64,000 nucleotides of DNA from Pseudomonadota bacterium (GCA_020161775.1 JAIUOW010000011.1:1-64000), one strand, 5' to 3'. Shown: positions 8,033 through 16,966, counted from the stretch's first letter. Numbers and translations are program-made. The notes: a model not told the origin generated them from the letters alone.

Positions 8033-9019
8033 TCATTCTACGCAGGCGCGTGCCACGGCCTGCACTGCGGCGGCGCCCAGCGTCAGGCCCATGTGGCCGG
8101 TGTTGTCCACCAGGGTCACGGGCACGGGGCGGCTCGCGGCCCCGAACACGGCGGCGTACTTCGTGGCGTCAAACAGCTCGTCGTCGCGGCCGGCCACGAT
8201 GCGCATGGGCCGCCTGGCGTTGCGGATGTCGGCCTGCCAGTCGTCGCGTGGCCTGAAGCTGGCCATCAGGTTGAAGTCGTAGCTGTCGGTGAGCATTGGC
8301 CGCGCTACCTCATTCAGACCAAAGCGCAGCACGGGCAGGTCGTTCCACACGGTGACGCGCGCCGCGTTCAGCAGGCTCAAGGCCACGATGCGCGGCAAGC
8401 CCACCGACACCCAGCCGCCGTCGTTGGGCCGGTTGGTGGGTGCGGTGTGGTGCAGAAAGGGCGCGAGCAGCACATAGCGGTCAAACAGATCCTGCCGGTT
8501 GCCGCCGGCAAAGCGCAGCGCAAAGCCGCCGCCTGATGAGAACCCCGCCAGCGTGCTGGGCCCGGCATGGGGCACGGCGCGCATGAAGTCTTCAATGTCG
8601 TCGTCCAGCTGGCCGATATAGGCCGCATGGCCACGCGGGCCGGAATCGCCATGGCCGCGCATATCCAGCGCGGCCACGTGCAGCCCGGCGCCAGCCAGTG
8701 CCTGGGCCAGCACGTGCATGCTCTGGCCGCGCGCCGACGAGCCATGCACCAGCACCACGCGGCGTGCGGTGGGCGCGCCGCCTGCGGCGGGGTATTCCAG
8801 CCAGGCCAGCGGCGTGCCGTCGCGTGCGGTGAAATTGCGCGCCGGTGGCACGCGGGAAAAGTCCACGTTTGCAAACGGCTTGTTGATGCTGTCCAGCGGC
8901 GCGATCGGCCCCGGCCCGCCGAACGCCACGGCGGCAGCCAGCGCGGCGATCAGGAGAACGAGCAGGGTGAGTACGGTCATGGCGGCCAGGCGCAGGCGGT
9001 GTGATGTGGAGCGGGTCAT
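8033..9019 (-). CDS. Membrane-anchored alpha/beta hydrolase
   Basis: A 328-residue protein. Residues 14-35 form a single hydrophobic anchor or uncleaved signal. The alpha/beta hydrolase fold follows with an oxyanion region VLVHGSSARG, the nucleophile elbow GFSSGG (Ser), the acid in VAGRDDELFD and the catalytic His in DNTGHMG. The topology suggests the enzyme domain faces the periplasm. The substrate could be an ester or lactone. It overlaps the upstream hydrolase gene by 4 bp in the carotenoid oxygenase operon, so the two hydrolases may act in sequence on an oxygenase product, which is inference. Confidence 0.8.
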   Translation of the reverse strand: MTRSTSHRLRLAAMTVLTLLVLLIAALAAAVAFGGPGPIAPLDSINKPFANVDFSRVPPARNFTARDGTPLAWLEYPAAGGAPTARRVVLVHGSSARGQSMHVLAQALAGAGLHVAALDMRGHGDSGPRGHAAYIGQLDDDIEDFMRAVPHAGPSTLAGFSSGGGFALRFAGGNRQDLFDRYVLLAPFLHHTAPTNRPNDGGWVSVGLPRIVALSLLNAARVTVWNDLPVLRFGLNEVARPMLTDSYDFNLMASFRPRDDWQADIRNARRPMRIVAGRDDELFDATKYAAVFGAASRPVPVTLVDNTGHMGLTLGAAAVQAVARACVE

Positions 9020-10083
9020 TTGGCGGTGGGGATGTGCTGGTTGAAGAAGGCCACGATGCGCGCGTTCAGGGCGGGCACGGCCGTGGCACGGTCAAAGCCG
9101 GGCGGGTCGCCGTTGAGCTCCTGGGCAATCCCGGTCATCACCTGCGGCGGGGGCAGCGGCGACAGCATCACGCCGTGGCTGGCCTCGGGCAGGTCGGCCA
9201 GCGTTTCGCAGGGCGCGCAGGCCGCGCGTACCGCGCCCACATGAAAGCGCGGCACCTGGTTGATGTCGCGCCCGGCGATCACCAGACCCAGCGGGATGCG
9301 CGGGTGCGCCAGCGAGGCCATGTCGAAGTCCGCCGCGAACGGCACGGCAGCCACCGCGGCGGCGATGCGCGCGTCGTGGTGGGTGTACCAGGTGTCGTCG
9401 TCAAAGCGCTGGCGGTGCACGCCCAGCACGATCTGCTTCTTCAGGCCGTCCAGCAGGTTGCCGCGCAGCCGCGTGGTGTAGCCGGCGCAGGATGAAAAGT
9501 CTTCCCCGATATGGGCCGCGCAGTGCGCGCGGAACGCCGCGGGTGACCAGCGCCCGCCCGCCAGGCTCAGCGCCGTGTGGCCCCCGGCCGAGCCGCCGAA
9601 CACGCCCACGCGGTCCAGCGCCAGCAGCGGGCCGAACTGCGCGCTGTGGGCCAGCGCGTCAATGGCGCGCGACACTTCGGCGGGGCGGCGCTTCCAGCTC
9701 TCAGGCCCGGCGTCGGCCATGTCCTGGTGGTTGTCGGCGCGATGCTGGGGCAGGGCCACCACATAGCCTGCGCCCACCAGCATGCGGGCCAGGTCCACAT
9801 GCACCCAAGGCGCGCCGCCCGAGCCGTGCGAGATGACGATCAGCCGGCCGTTGCCGCGCACCGGCGCGGCCTCCCAGGCCAGCGCAAAGGTGAACGCGCC
9901 GCGCTGCACCGTCTGGGCTGCCGCGGCCGTGGGGTAGAAGACCGTGACCGGGCCGTCACCGGCCTGGCCGGGCAGCTCGGTCAGGCCCATGGCGGGCTGT
10001 GCCGCCACTGCTACTTGCGCGACAAATGCCAGCGCGGCGGCCAGCAGGCAGGTGGCCAGCCAGAGGAGGAAGTGGCGAGTCAT
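9016..10083 (-). CDS. Exported alpha/beta hydrolase (dienelactone hydrolase-like)
   Basis: A 355-residue secreted hydrolase. The start at 10083 gives a clean Sec signal peptide (MTRHFLLWLATCLLAAALAF, cleavage near AVAA). The fold has an oxyanion loop in VISHGSGG, a nucleophile elbow FGGSAGGHT, an acid in LVIAGRDINQ and a His in EASHGVM. Two Cys pairs (HCAAH/SSCAGY and RAACAPCET) could form disulfides in the periplasm. The family includes dienelactone hydrolase and platelet-activating-factor acetylhydrolase-like enzymes. It is 16 bp downstream of the carotenoid oxygenase gene and overlaps the next hydrolase gene by 4 bp. Confidence 0.8.
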   Translation of the reverse strand: MTRHFLLWLATCLLAAALAFVAQVAVAAQPAMGLTELPGQAGDGPVTVFYPTAAAAQTVQRGAFTFALAWEAAPVRGNGRLIVISHGSGGAPWVHVDLARMLVGAGYVVALPQHRADNHQDMADAGPESWKRRPAEVSRAIDALAHSAQFGPLLALDRVGVFGGSAGGHTALSLAGGRWSPAAFRAHCAAHIGEDFSSCAGYTTRLRGNLLDGLKKQIVLGVHRQRFDDDTWYTHHDARIAAAVAAVPFAADFDMASLAHPRIPLGLVIAGRDINQVPRFHVGAVRAACAPCETLADLPEASHGVMLSPLPPPQVMTGIAQELNGDPPGFDRATAVPALNARIVAFFNQHIPTAK

Positions 10084-10099
10084 GGTGTGCTCCGTGGTG

Positions 10100-11596
10100 T
10101 CAGGCGGGGACAAACTGGCCGTGCAGGCCCAGTGGCAGGCCATACGGCAGGGTCACGCGCGCCACCGGCCCGGCATTCACCGCCTGCGCGTCAAACACCG
10201 ACAGCGTGGTGCGCTCCGTCGGCCAGTGGTAGGCCGTGCCGATCACCCAGCCGCGGCCTTCGGGTGCGCCGGGGCCGGCGGGCACGTACACGTGCTCCTC
10301 GGCGATCCAGCCGGGGCCGTAGGTGTGGCTCTGCGGCTTGTCGCCCTGCAGCGTCAGCACGGTGTCAAAGCCGTGCACGCGTGCGTCCATGCCCGCGCTG
10401 CGCGCCAGCAGCGTGGTGAACTGCGTGGGCAGCCCGTGGCGGGCCGGGTGGATGCGCGGGAATTCCACGCCGTGCAGGCCCGTGGTTTCCATGCGCGCCT
10501 GGCCGGTGGCCGGGTTCAGCGTGATGTGCGTCCATTGCGTGGGTGTTGTGCTGGCGGGGTCGCGCGGGCGGTCCACGCGCAGTTGCCGCAGCGCCTGCAG
10601 GATGGCGGGCTGCGCCACGAACCGCACCTGCACCGTGCCGCCGTCTTCCCAGGCGTTGGCAATGTGGAACAGGCCGGTGCCCGGCAGCTCGAAGCGCTGC
10701 ACGCTGAAATCCGCCTTGTCCACCAGCAGCGCGGCCAGCGGTGCGTTGGCGTCCCAGCGGTAATGCGACAGCGGGTCGCCCACGCCGGGTTGCCCGCTGA
10801 ATTTCAGCGGCATCAGCAGGAACACCAGGTGGCGCGGCGTGATCGCGAAGTCATGCACCATGTCGGCCTGCGGGGCGTCCAGGACGTGCGTGCGGCGCAG
10901 CTGGCCGCTGGCGGCGATCTCATACACCAGCAGCTTGCCCGAGCCGGGCACGTAGCCAAAATTCCATACCGTGCCGTCGGGTGCGGTGCGCGGGTGGGCC
11001 GAAAACGGCGCGCCCTGCGTGGCCGCCGACCAGGCCTTGAAGCCGCGCGCTTGCAGCGTGGCCGGGTCCACCGACAGGGCCGAGCCGGCCTCCCACAGCG
11101 CCAGCAGCTCTCCGGTGGCGGGCAGGGGCAGCAGGTTGATGTTGGCCGGGTTCACCGTATCAGGCCCCGCCAGCGGTGGCGAGCCCGCCAGCGTGGTGGC
11201 AAAGCCGGTGTACAGCAGCCGCCCGGCGGCCTCTTCGGCCTGCAGCTTGGGCGTGGCCAGCAGCAAGCCCTGGTGCGAGATGCGCGGCGCGGTGCCGTCG
11301 CCCGCAAAGCGCAGCGCCTGCAGCATGCCGTCGCCGTCAAACCAGTGGTTCATGCGCGCGCCGCCCAGCTCGCGCCGCGCCGGGCCCACGCGGTACAGCG
11401 TGCCGCGCAGCGCGGCCGGCCAGCGGCCTTGCACCGGCAGCGGCCCGCTGGCCAGCGCGGCCTTCAGCGGGCCGTTGTACGGCGCGTAGCTGCTCTGCCA
11501 CGCCTGCGGTGCGTCGGCGGCGCGGCCCAGCGCGGGCAGCAGGCTGGCGCTCAGGGCAGAGAGGACGGTGCGGCGGTGAAGGCGGGGTGGGCTCAT
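10100..11596 (-). CDS. Exported carotenoid cleavage oxygenase family protein
   Basis: A 498-residue member of the retinal pigment epithelium 65/carotenoid oxygenase family, non-heme Fe(II) enzymes that cleave carotenoid, apocarotenoid or stilbene double bonds with O2. The four expected iron-ligand histidines are visible: His201 (FSAHPRT), His248 (MVHDFAIT), His311 (LFHIANAWE) and His492 (GLHGQF). NHWFDGDGM near residue 84 is also typical. The N-terminus has twin Arg followed by a hydrophobic run (HRRTVLSALSASLLPALGRA), which looks like a Tat signal, so the folded iron enzyme is probably exported. The substrate is unknown. No carotenoid biosynthesis genes are nearby. It sits in the centre of the LytTR operon. 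Confidence 0.85.
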   Translation of the reverse strand: MSPPRLHRRTVLSALSASLLPALGRAADAPQAWQSSYAPYNGPLKAALASGPLPVQGRWPAALRGTLYRVGPARRELGGARMNHWFDGDGMLQALRFAGDGTAPRISHQGLLLATPKLQAEEAAGRLLYTGFATTLAGSPPLAGPDTVNPANINLLPLPATGELLALWEAGSALSVDPATLQARGFKAWSAATQGAPFSAHPRTAPDGTVWNFGYVPGSGKLLVYEIAASGQLRRTHVLDAPQADMVHDFAITPRHLVFLLMPLKFSGQPGVGDPLSHYRWDANAPLAALLVDKADFSVQRFELPGTGLFHIANAWEDGGTVQVRFVAQPAILQALRQLRVDRPRDPASTTPTQWTHITLNPATGQARMETTGLHGVEFPRIHPARHGLPTQFTTLLARSAGMDARVHGFDTVLTLQGDKPQSHTYGPGWIAEEHVYVPAGPGAPEGRGWVIGTAYHWPTERTTLSVFDAQAVNAGPVARVTLPYGLPLGLHGQFVPA

Positions 11597-11615
11597 GGCG
11601 GGGGGTGCAAGTCAG

Positions 11616-12053
11616 TTATTTCAGCGTGATGGTCTGGCGTGCGGTGCTGGCGTCCAGGCGGATGGCGGCGTCGGCAAAGGCCGGCGGGCCAGCCAGGGCG
11701 CGCGCGTCGCGGCTGAAGCCATAGGGCTCGGTGGGCAGGCCAAACAGGTTGGCGTCTAGCTTCATGTTGGCGTTTTCGTCCAGGAAGGCCGACACGGCGT
11801 AGTCGCCATCGGGCAGGCCGGTGAACTGCACCAGCGCCTTGCCGTCCACCAGCGTGGCGGTGGCCGTCTGCAGCGGCTTGCCGCGCGGAAAGCCGTCGGC
11901 CCTGTCAAACACGGCGGCCAGCACCGCGCCCTGCCGGCCTGCGGGGGTGCTGACGTCGATACTCAGGTCGGTGGCGTGGGCGTTCAGGGCTGTGGCACTG
12001 GCCATGAAGGCCAAGCAGGCCAGGGGGAGGGAGCATGTTGTCATGGCGCTCAT
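11616..12053 (-). CDS. DUF2141 family periplasmic protein
   Basis: A 145-residue protein with a Sec signal peptide (LPLACLAFMASATALNAHA). A beta-rich DUF2141 domain follows: a sandwich-like pattern with VLAAVFDRADGFP, LPDGDYAVSAFLDENANMKL and GFSRDARALAGPPAF. DUF2141 proteins are exported, and their function is not established. The LDENANMKLD loop could bind calcium. It is 19 bp upstream of the carotenoid oxygenase start, and its own start overlaps the second 2TM gene by 4 bp, so it is part of the same transcript. Confidence 0.75.
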   Translation of the reverse strand: MSAMTTCSLPLACLAFMASATALNAHATDLSIDVSTPAGRQGAVLAAVFDRADGFPRGKPLQTATATLVDGKALVQFTGLPDGDYAVSAFLDENANMKLDANLFGLPTEPYGFSRDARALAGPPAFADAAIRLDASTARQTITLK

Positions 12054-12346
12054 CCGGCGTCGCGTTGCAGGTTCAGGCGCTGGCGTTCGCGTTGCACCAG
12101 CTGCTCATGCAGGCCGCCGCCGCCGGTGGTCACGAACACCACCACGCCGTGGATGGCCAGGCCCAGGCCCCAGCCCAGCGCCGGGAAGATGGCCCAGTGC
12201 CGGTCGCTCATGGCTGACAGCATGGCCAGCAGCAGGTTGACGGCGATGTACACGCCGGCGTGGATGTACCAGCCCAGCTTGGCGCCGGCGCGGCGGCGCG
12301 CCAGGCGTTCGATGGGGTCTGTGCTTGTGGTGTGGGTGCGGTTCAT
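12050..12346 (-). CDS. 2TM domain protein, copy 2
   Basis: A 98-residue protein paralogous to the one at 7723-8028. The amphipathic lead (DPIERLARRRAGAKLGWYIH), two hydrophobic helices near residues 26-45 and 52-72, and the charged C-terminal helix (HEQLVQRERQRLNLQRDAG) line up end to end with copy 1. Having both copies in one operon suggests a heteromeric membrane unit or a sensor accessory for the LytS kinase encoded 4.3 kb downstream. It overlaps the DUF2141 gene by 4 bp. Confidence 0.75.
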   Translation of the reverse strand: MNRTHTTSTDPIERLARRRAGAKLGWYIHAGVYIAVNLLLAMLSAMSDRHWAIFPALGWGLGLAIHGVVVFVTTGGGGLHEQLVQRERQRLNLQRDAG

Positions 12347-12359
12347 GGTGAAGGCTCCT

Positions 12360-12938
12360 TCAGATGGAAAGCTGGATGCGGGAGAGGGCGGGACGGGCGC
12401 GCTGCAGCAGGCGCCACAGCATCAGCACGGCGGCTGCGGCCAGCAGGCCCCAGACCCACAAAGGGGTGCTGGCGGCCATCTGCGCCAGCATGGGTTGGCC
12501 CTGGGGCGGCACATGGTTGGGCGAAATCAGCCCCAGCCATTGGCCCCAGACCAGGTTGCCCAGAAAGCGGCCCGGCAGCAGCGTAAAAGCCCCGGCCACG
12601 CCGCAGGCGCCGAAGTACAGGCCCTGCATGGTCTTGCGGTGGCCGTCGATGTTGCCCCGGGCCAGGAACCAGAACGACAGCGCCAGCACGCCCAGCGTGA
12701 TGAACGACAGCGCATGGATGGGGCCCATGCCCGCGAACAGCGGCGCCACCTTGGCGGGGATGAACAGCGCCGACAGGGCGGTGATGAGCATGAGCGTGAC
12801 CCAGGCGTAGCCGAACGCGCGGTGCAGGCGCGGGCGCTGCGTGGCGCCCTTGCGGGCCCACAGGGCCACCGGGCCGGTGACCACGGCGCCCAGGGCGGCG
12901 GTCAGGTGGATGGCAATGAGGGGGGTGATCTGTGACAT
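12360..12938 (-). CDS. DUF2306 family integral membrane protein, first gene of the operon
   Basis: A 192-residue polytopic protein with about five hydrophobic helices. It starts [20 protein letters not shown]. It carries conserved His residues in [19 protein letters not shown] and [13 protein letters not shown], a pattern that resembles cytochrome-b561-like heme membrane proteins. DUF2306 has no firmly assigned function. The start at 12938 is chosen because the hydrophobic domain begins there; the upstream extension is Arg/Pro-rich and implausible. It is the first gene of the minus-strand nine-gene operon and is divergent from uppP. Confidence 0.7.
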   Translation of the reverse strand: MSQITPLIAIHLTAALGAVVTGPVALWARKGATQRPRLHRAFGYAWVTLMLITALSALFIPAKVAPLFAGMGPIHALSFITLGVLALSFWFLARGNIDGHRKTMQGLYFGACGVAGAFTLLPGRFLGNLVWGQWLGLISPNHVPPQGQPMLAQMAASTPLWVWGLLAAAAVLMLWRLLQRARPALSRIQLSI

Positions 12939-13102
12939 GGCGGGCTTCCGGTTCGGCGATGGGGTGGACTGTGCCGGGGCGGGCGCGGCGGCGCGAGCGC
13001 GTTGCGACGGAATGCGCCGGCGCCGCCGCCAGATGCAGCCAGGCGGCGCGAACGGCGGCTCAGGCGCACGGCGATAATCACCGATCATTTTTTGGAGCGC
13101 GC

Positions 13103-13927
13103 GTGGACATTGCATTGCTGGTCAAGGCCGCCCTCATGGGCGTGGTCGAGGGCCTGACCGAATTCCTGCCGGTGTCCAGCACCGGCCACCTGATCCTGGC
13201 CGGTGCGCTGCTCGGCTTTGACGATGCCAAGGCCAAGGTGTTTGACATCGCCATCCAGACCGGCGCCATCCTGGCGGTGATCATTGTTTACTGGCAGAAG
13301 ATCCGCAGCACGCTGGTGGCGCTGCCCACTGAAGCCCAGGCGCGGCGTTTTGCGCTGAACGTGTTCATCGCCTTCGTGCCGGCGGTGATCCTGGGCCTGC
13401 TGTTTGGCAAGGCCATCAAGGCCCACCTGTTCACGCCGGTGGTGGTGGCCAGCACGTTCATCATTGGCGGTTTCATCATCCTGTGGGCTGAAAAGCGCCA
13501 GCAGGTGGCCGTGCGCATCCATGACGTGGACGAGATGACCGCGCTGGACGCGATCAAGGTCGGCCTGGTGCAGTGCCTGGCCATGGTGCCAGGCACCAGC
13601 CGCAGCGGCGCCACCATCATTGGCGGCATGCTGCTGGGCCTGAGCCGCAAAGCCGCTACCGATTTCAGCTTCTACCTGGCCATCCCCACGCTGGTGGGCG
13701 CGGGCGCCTACAGCCTGTACAAGGAGCGCGCCATCCTGTCCGCGGCCGACCTGCCGATGTTTGGCGTGGGGCTGCTGTTTTCGTTCATCAGCGCCTGGCT
13801 GTGCGTGCGCTGGCTGCTGCGCTATATCTCCACCCACAGCTTCGTGCCGTTTGCCTGGTACCGCATTGCGTTTGGCGTGGTGGTGCTGGCCACCGCCTGG
13901 AGCGGGCTGGTGAGCTGGGCGGGCTGA
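13103..13927 (+). CDS. uppP: Undecaprenyl-diphosphatase (bacitracin resistance)
   Basis: A 274-residue integral membrane enzyme that dephosphorylates undecaprenyl diphosphate to recycle the lipid carrier for peptidoglycan and other envelope polymers. It shows the two BacA signatures [15 protein letters not shown] (residues about 16-30) and [10 protein letters not shown] near residue 170, plus about eight hydrophobic helices. The start is GTG at 13103 with TTGGAG seven bases upstream; the longer in-frame reading from 12932 is Arg/Ala-rich filler. It is monocistronic and convergent with the membrane protein gene at 13933, which ends 5 bp away. Confidence 0.93.
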   Translation: MDIALLVKAALMGVVEGLTEFLPVSSTGHLILAGALLGFDDAKAKVFDIAIQTGAILAVIIVYWQKIRSTLVALPTEAQARRFALNVFIAFVPAVILGLLFGKAIKAHLFTPVVVASTFIIGGFIILWAEKRQQVAVRIHDVDEMTALDAIKVGLVQCLAMVPGTSRSGATIIGGMLLGLSRKAATDFSFYLAIPTLVGAGAYSLYKERAILSAADLPMFGVGLLFSFISAWLCVRWLLRYISTHSFVPFAWYRIAFGVVVLATAWSGLVSWAG

Positions 13928-13932
13928 GGCCC

Positions 13933-15246
13933 TTAAGGCGTTTTGCTGCTGCTGAAGGCGCCAACCGCGCGGTCCAGCAGGCCGAACAGCAGCTCCACCG
14001 AGTAGCCGAACACGAACGGGATGATCAGCGGCGGAACCGACTTGGCCACGGAGTCCACGTTGGGCACGAACCACCCTCCCAGAACGCCCGCCATCATGCC
14101 CACCACCACGCGGCCCACGCCGCGCGCAGCGCTGTCGGCCACGTAGGCATAGGCCTTCAGCCGCATGCTGGTGTCGCGCAGCACGAACACCAGCGCGCCC
14201 AGCAGCCCCAGCAGCGACGGGACAAGGTAGTTCTGCACGATGTCCAGGTTGATGTCCACCCGGTGGATCAGCACCCGTGACTTGCGCTGCTCGATGGCCT
14301 GGACGCGGCTTTCCTGTTCGGCGTCCAGCCGGCGCATGGCGGTGTCGTTGCGCAGGCGCGTGAGCGGCGACAGGGCCGCCGTGGACGTGCCCTGGCGCGC
14401 GGTCAGCTCGGCGCGGCGGGCGTCGATTTCCTTCTTGATGCGATCTTCCTCGGTCCTGAACGCGGCCAGCCATGTTTCGTCCGACACGAACCGGGAGCCC
14501 AGCGTGTACCAGTCGGACATGACGGTCATGATGGGCGTGGTCTGGTCGGCCACGTCCTTCAGTTCGCGCAGCGTGGGGCGCTGGGACAGCAGCAGGCGAA
14601 CGCGTTCTTCGTCCAGCGTGGCGTCCTGCGCGCATTTGCGGGCCCGCAGCGCGGCGGCGCGGTCGGTACGTGGCGGCGGGCTGGCTGATTCATCGCTGTC
14701 CTGGCAGTCCATGAAGCCCATGTTCAGCAACTGCTTGCGCTGGTCCACATGCCACAGGCCGTCTTCGGCGGCCAGGTTTTTCACGACCTGCTCCTGTTTG
14801 CGGCTTTCCAGGCGCTGCAGCTGGTCCTTGAACCGCTTGCCCACCACCCAGTAGCCCTGCGCAATGACCACCAGCGCGAACACCAGCAGCGCCACGACCG
14901 AGGCGATGGTGGTCGGCCCCAGGAAGCGGCGCTGGCTGGCTGCCATGGTGTGGCGGATGGACTGCGCCGTCACCGGCGCCGCAATGGAGCTGAGCTGGCC
15001 ATACAGCACCAGGAAGCGCTTTTCCATCTGCCGCAGGGCGTCCGTGCCGTCGCGGTGCGCCAGCAGGTGCTCCATCGCATGGCATACATCGGTGATTTCC
15101 TCGACCAGCCCGGTATCCAGCTTGCCGGCGCCGCGGACCACATAGCTGAGCAGCAGCCGGGCATCGGCGATCAGACGGCCCAGGCGCTCGTCATGCGGCA
15201 GGTCATAGACGGCTTCCAGGGAATCCTGTGAAGGGGTAGCGGGCAT
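13933..15246 (-). CDS. Uncharacterised membrane protein with long periplasmic or cytoplasmic coil
   Basis: A 437-residue protein not recognised as a named family. Residues 1-105 are soluble and helical. A hydrophobic helix lies near 113-135. A charged region of about 200 residues rich in Arg, Gln and Glu, probably coiled coil, spans about 140-330 and includes two isolated Cys residues (MDCQDSD, ARKCAQD). It ends with three hydrophobic segments (about 335-355, 370-395 and 400-420). The layout suggests a membrane scaffold or sensor. It lies alone between uppP and a divergent lipoprotein gene. Confidence 0.65.
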   Translation of the reverse strand: MPATPSQDSLEAVYDLPHDERLGRLIADARLLLSYVVRGAGKLDTGLVEEITDVCHAMEHLLAHRDGTDALRQMEKRFLVLYGQLSSIAAPVTAQSIRHTMAASQRRFLGPTTIASVVALLVFALVVIAQGYWVVGKRFKDQLQRLESRKQEQVVKNLAAEDGLWHVDQRKQLLNMGFMDCQDSDESASPPPRTDRAAALRARKCAQDATLDEERVRLLLSQRPTLRELKDVADQTTPIMTVMSDWYTLGSRFVSDETWLAAFRTEEDRIKKEIDARRAELTARQGTSTAALSPLTRLRNDTAMRRLDAEQESRVQAIEQRKSRVLIHRVDINLDIVQNYLVPSLLGLLGALVFVLRDTSMRLKAYAYVADSAARGVGRVVVGMMAGVLGGWFVPNVDSVAKSVPPLIIPFVFGYSVELLFGLLDRAVGAFSSSKTP

Positions 15247-15435
15247 GGCATGGCTCCTTGCGGCGGGTGGCGCCGGCAGATCGTGAAGTTAGCCAAAAGT
15301 CGTCATCGCGTCGTCCTCCAAAATGGGGATGCGCCGCCCCCCCGCGTTTGGGGCTGTTGCAGGCTGAAACATCCTTGTCCTTAACTTTGCGCGAAAGCGC
15401 CGGGGCGCTGGCCCGGCACTTTCATACTGCCTGTC

Positions 15436-16113
15436 ATGGACAACACCGCTGAACGATGGGCGCAACGTGTGCGCCGCCTGGTCCTGGCCGGGGCCACTCT
15501 CGCGCTGCTGGGCGCCTGTGCAATGCCGATCCAGACCAAGGTCACCAACTTCAACGCCTGGCCGGCGGACGCGGCCGGCGCCACCTACAGCTATGCGTCG
15601 GCCAACCCGCAGCGCGAGGAGCTGGAGCAGGCCACCTACGAAGGCTATGTGGGCGCCGAGCTGGAGCGCCATGGACTGAAGCAGGCCGAGCCCGGCCAGA
15701 TGGGTCGCTTCCTGGTGGAGGTGGTGGCCACCGACACCACCCGCCAGAAGACGGTGCTGGAGCCGGTGTACGACAACCAGCTCATCTGGACGCCGCCCAC
15801 GCGCGACCGCTACGGCAACGTGTACCACGGCTACTGGCGCCCCGACGGCTTTGGCCCGCGCTACATCGGTGATCGCGAGGTGCAGCGCACCGTGCAGGTC
15901 AACCGCCTGGCGGTGCGCATCCTGGACACCCGGGATGGCGGCAAGCCGCGGCCGGTGCTGAACATCAGCGCGATCTATGAGGGCGAGCTGGAAGACCTGC
16001 CCGACATGGTGCCCTACCTGGCGCGCGCGGCGTTCCAGGACTTCCCGGGACGCAACGGCCGGGTGCAGGTGGTGCGGTTCGACCCGAAAAGCGGCAAGGT
16101 TATTTCGCGCTAG
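15436..16113 (+). CDS. DUF4136 family lipoprotein
   Basis: A 225-residue outer-membrane-type lipoprotein. The signal sequence ends in LLGAC (Cys near residue 28). The rest fits DUF4136: an extended N-terminal beta strand region (TKVTNFNAWP), a central YEGYVGAELERHGLK helix, VVATDTTRQKTV and a C-terminal strand set ending LEDLPDMVPYLARAAFQDFPG. The function is unknown. Its stop codon (TAG, 16111-16113) shares the tetramer CTAG with the stop codon of the convergent hydrolase gene. Confidence 0.75.
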   Translation: MDNTAERWAQRVRRLVLAGATLALLGACAMPIQTKVTNFNAWPADAAGATYSYASANPQREELEQATYEGYVGAELERHGLKQAEPGQMGRFLVEVVATDTTRQKTVLEPVYDNQLIWTPPTRDRYGNVYHGYWRPDGFGPRYIGDREVQRTVQVNRLAVRILDTRDGGKPRPVLNISAIYEGELEDLPDMVPYLARAAFQDFPGRNGRVQVVRFDPKSGKVISR

Positions 16114-16910
16114 GCCATGCCGCGCAGGCTGGCCTCGATCGCCGCTGCCGTGGCCAGCGGCTTTTCCATGGGGAACAGGTGGCTGCCTTCCAGCATCATG
16201 ATGCGGCCCTTGACGATCTTTTCCGTCATGGCCATGCCCACCTGCTTCATCTCTTCGGAGCGCGTGCCGCCGACGAACGCCACCGGGCACTTGAGCGGGT
16301 GACGCTTGAGCAGCCTGTCCAGGTTGTCGGGCAAGGTGTTGTAGATGGCGGTTTCCACGTCGCGGTCAAAGGACAGCACGCGCTGGCCGTCTGCGTCGTG
16401 CGTGCCGTGGGCCACGTAGTCGGCCAGCACCTGGGCATCCCATTTCGCAAAGGCCTTCTTGTGGCGAAAGTGCGCAAGCACCGCGTCGGCATCGGGCCAG
16501 GCGTTCTTGCGCCGCCGGCTCACCGCGCCGGGTGATACCGAGCCCACCAGCTGCGTGCGCTTGATCACGCCTAGCGTGGTGGCGCGCCAGCCGCCCAGGA
16601 TGGGCGAGTCGATCAGCAGCACGCCGCGGGCCAGCTCCGGGTGGCGCGCCGCGCACATCAGGCTCAGGAAGCCGCCCAGTGAATGGCCCACCAGCCAGGC
16701 CGGCTCGCCGGCCTTGTCGGTTTCGCGTTGGGCCAGGTCGTGCAGCTGCTGCACCATCTGGGGCCAGTTGTTGGTGACGGGGTACTTGGGGTCATGGCCG
16801 AATTTCTCGACGGCCTTGACGGTGTAGCCGCGCGAACGCAGGCTCTTGAACAGGACGCCATAGGTGCTGGCGGGAAAGCTGTTGGCATGGGAGAAGACGA
16901 TCAGGGACAT
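16110..16910 (-). CDS. Alpha/beta hydrolase
   Basis: A 266-residue cytoplasmic hydrolase. MSLIVFSHANSFPASTYGVL holds the HG-like oxyanion strand. The nucleophile elbow is VGHSLGG (Ser). A candidate acid lies around the FVGGTRSEE loop, and the His is in LEGSHLFPMEKP. The acid is less clear, since the loop reads GTRSE where family members often have G..D. The start at 16910 is the ATG at the fold boundary. It is 56 bp downstream of the PHA depolymerase gene on the same strand, so it may be co-transcribed. The substrate is unknown; a PHA oligomer or short ester is possible from context only. Confidence 0.75.
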   Translation of the reverse strand: MSLIVFSHANSFPASTYGVLFKSLRSRGYTVKAVEKFGHDPKYPVTNNWPQMVQQLHDLAQRETDKAGEPAWLVGHSLGGFLSLMCAARHPELARGVLLIDSPILGGWRATTLGVIKRTQLVGSVSPGAVSRRRKNAWPDADAVLAHFRHKKAFAKWDAQVLADYVAHGTHDADGQRVLSFDRDVETAIYNTLPDNLDRLLKRHPLKCPVAFVGGTRSEEMKQVGMAMTEKIVKGRIMMLEGSHLFPMEKPLATAAAIEASLRGMA

Positions 16911-16966
16911 AGGCCGTATTGTCCGCGTTGCGCCGCACTGCGCCGCGCTCAGGCGCGCGGCAGGCC

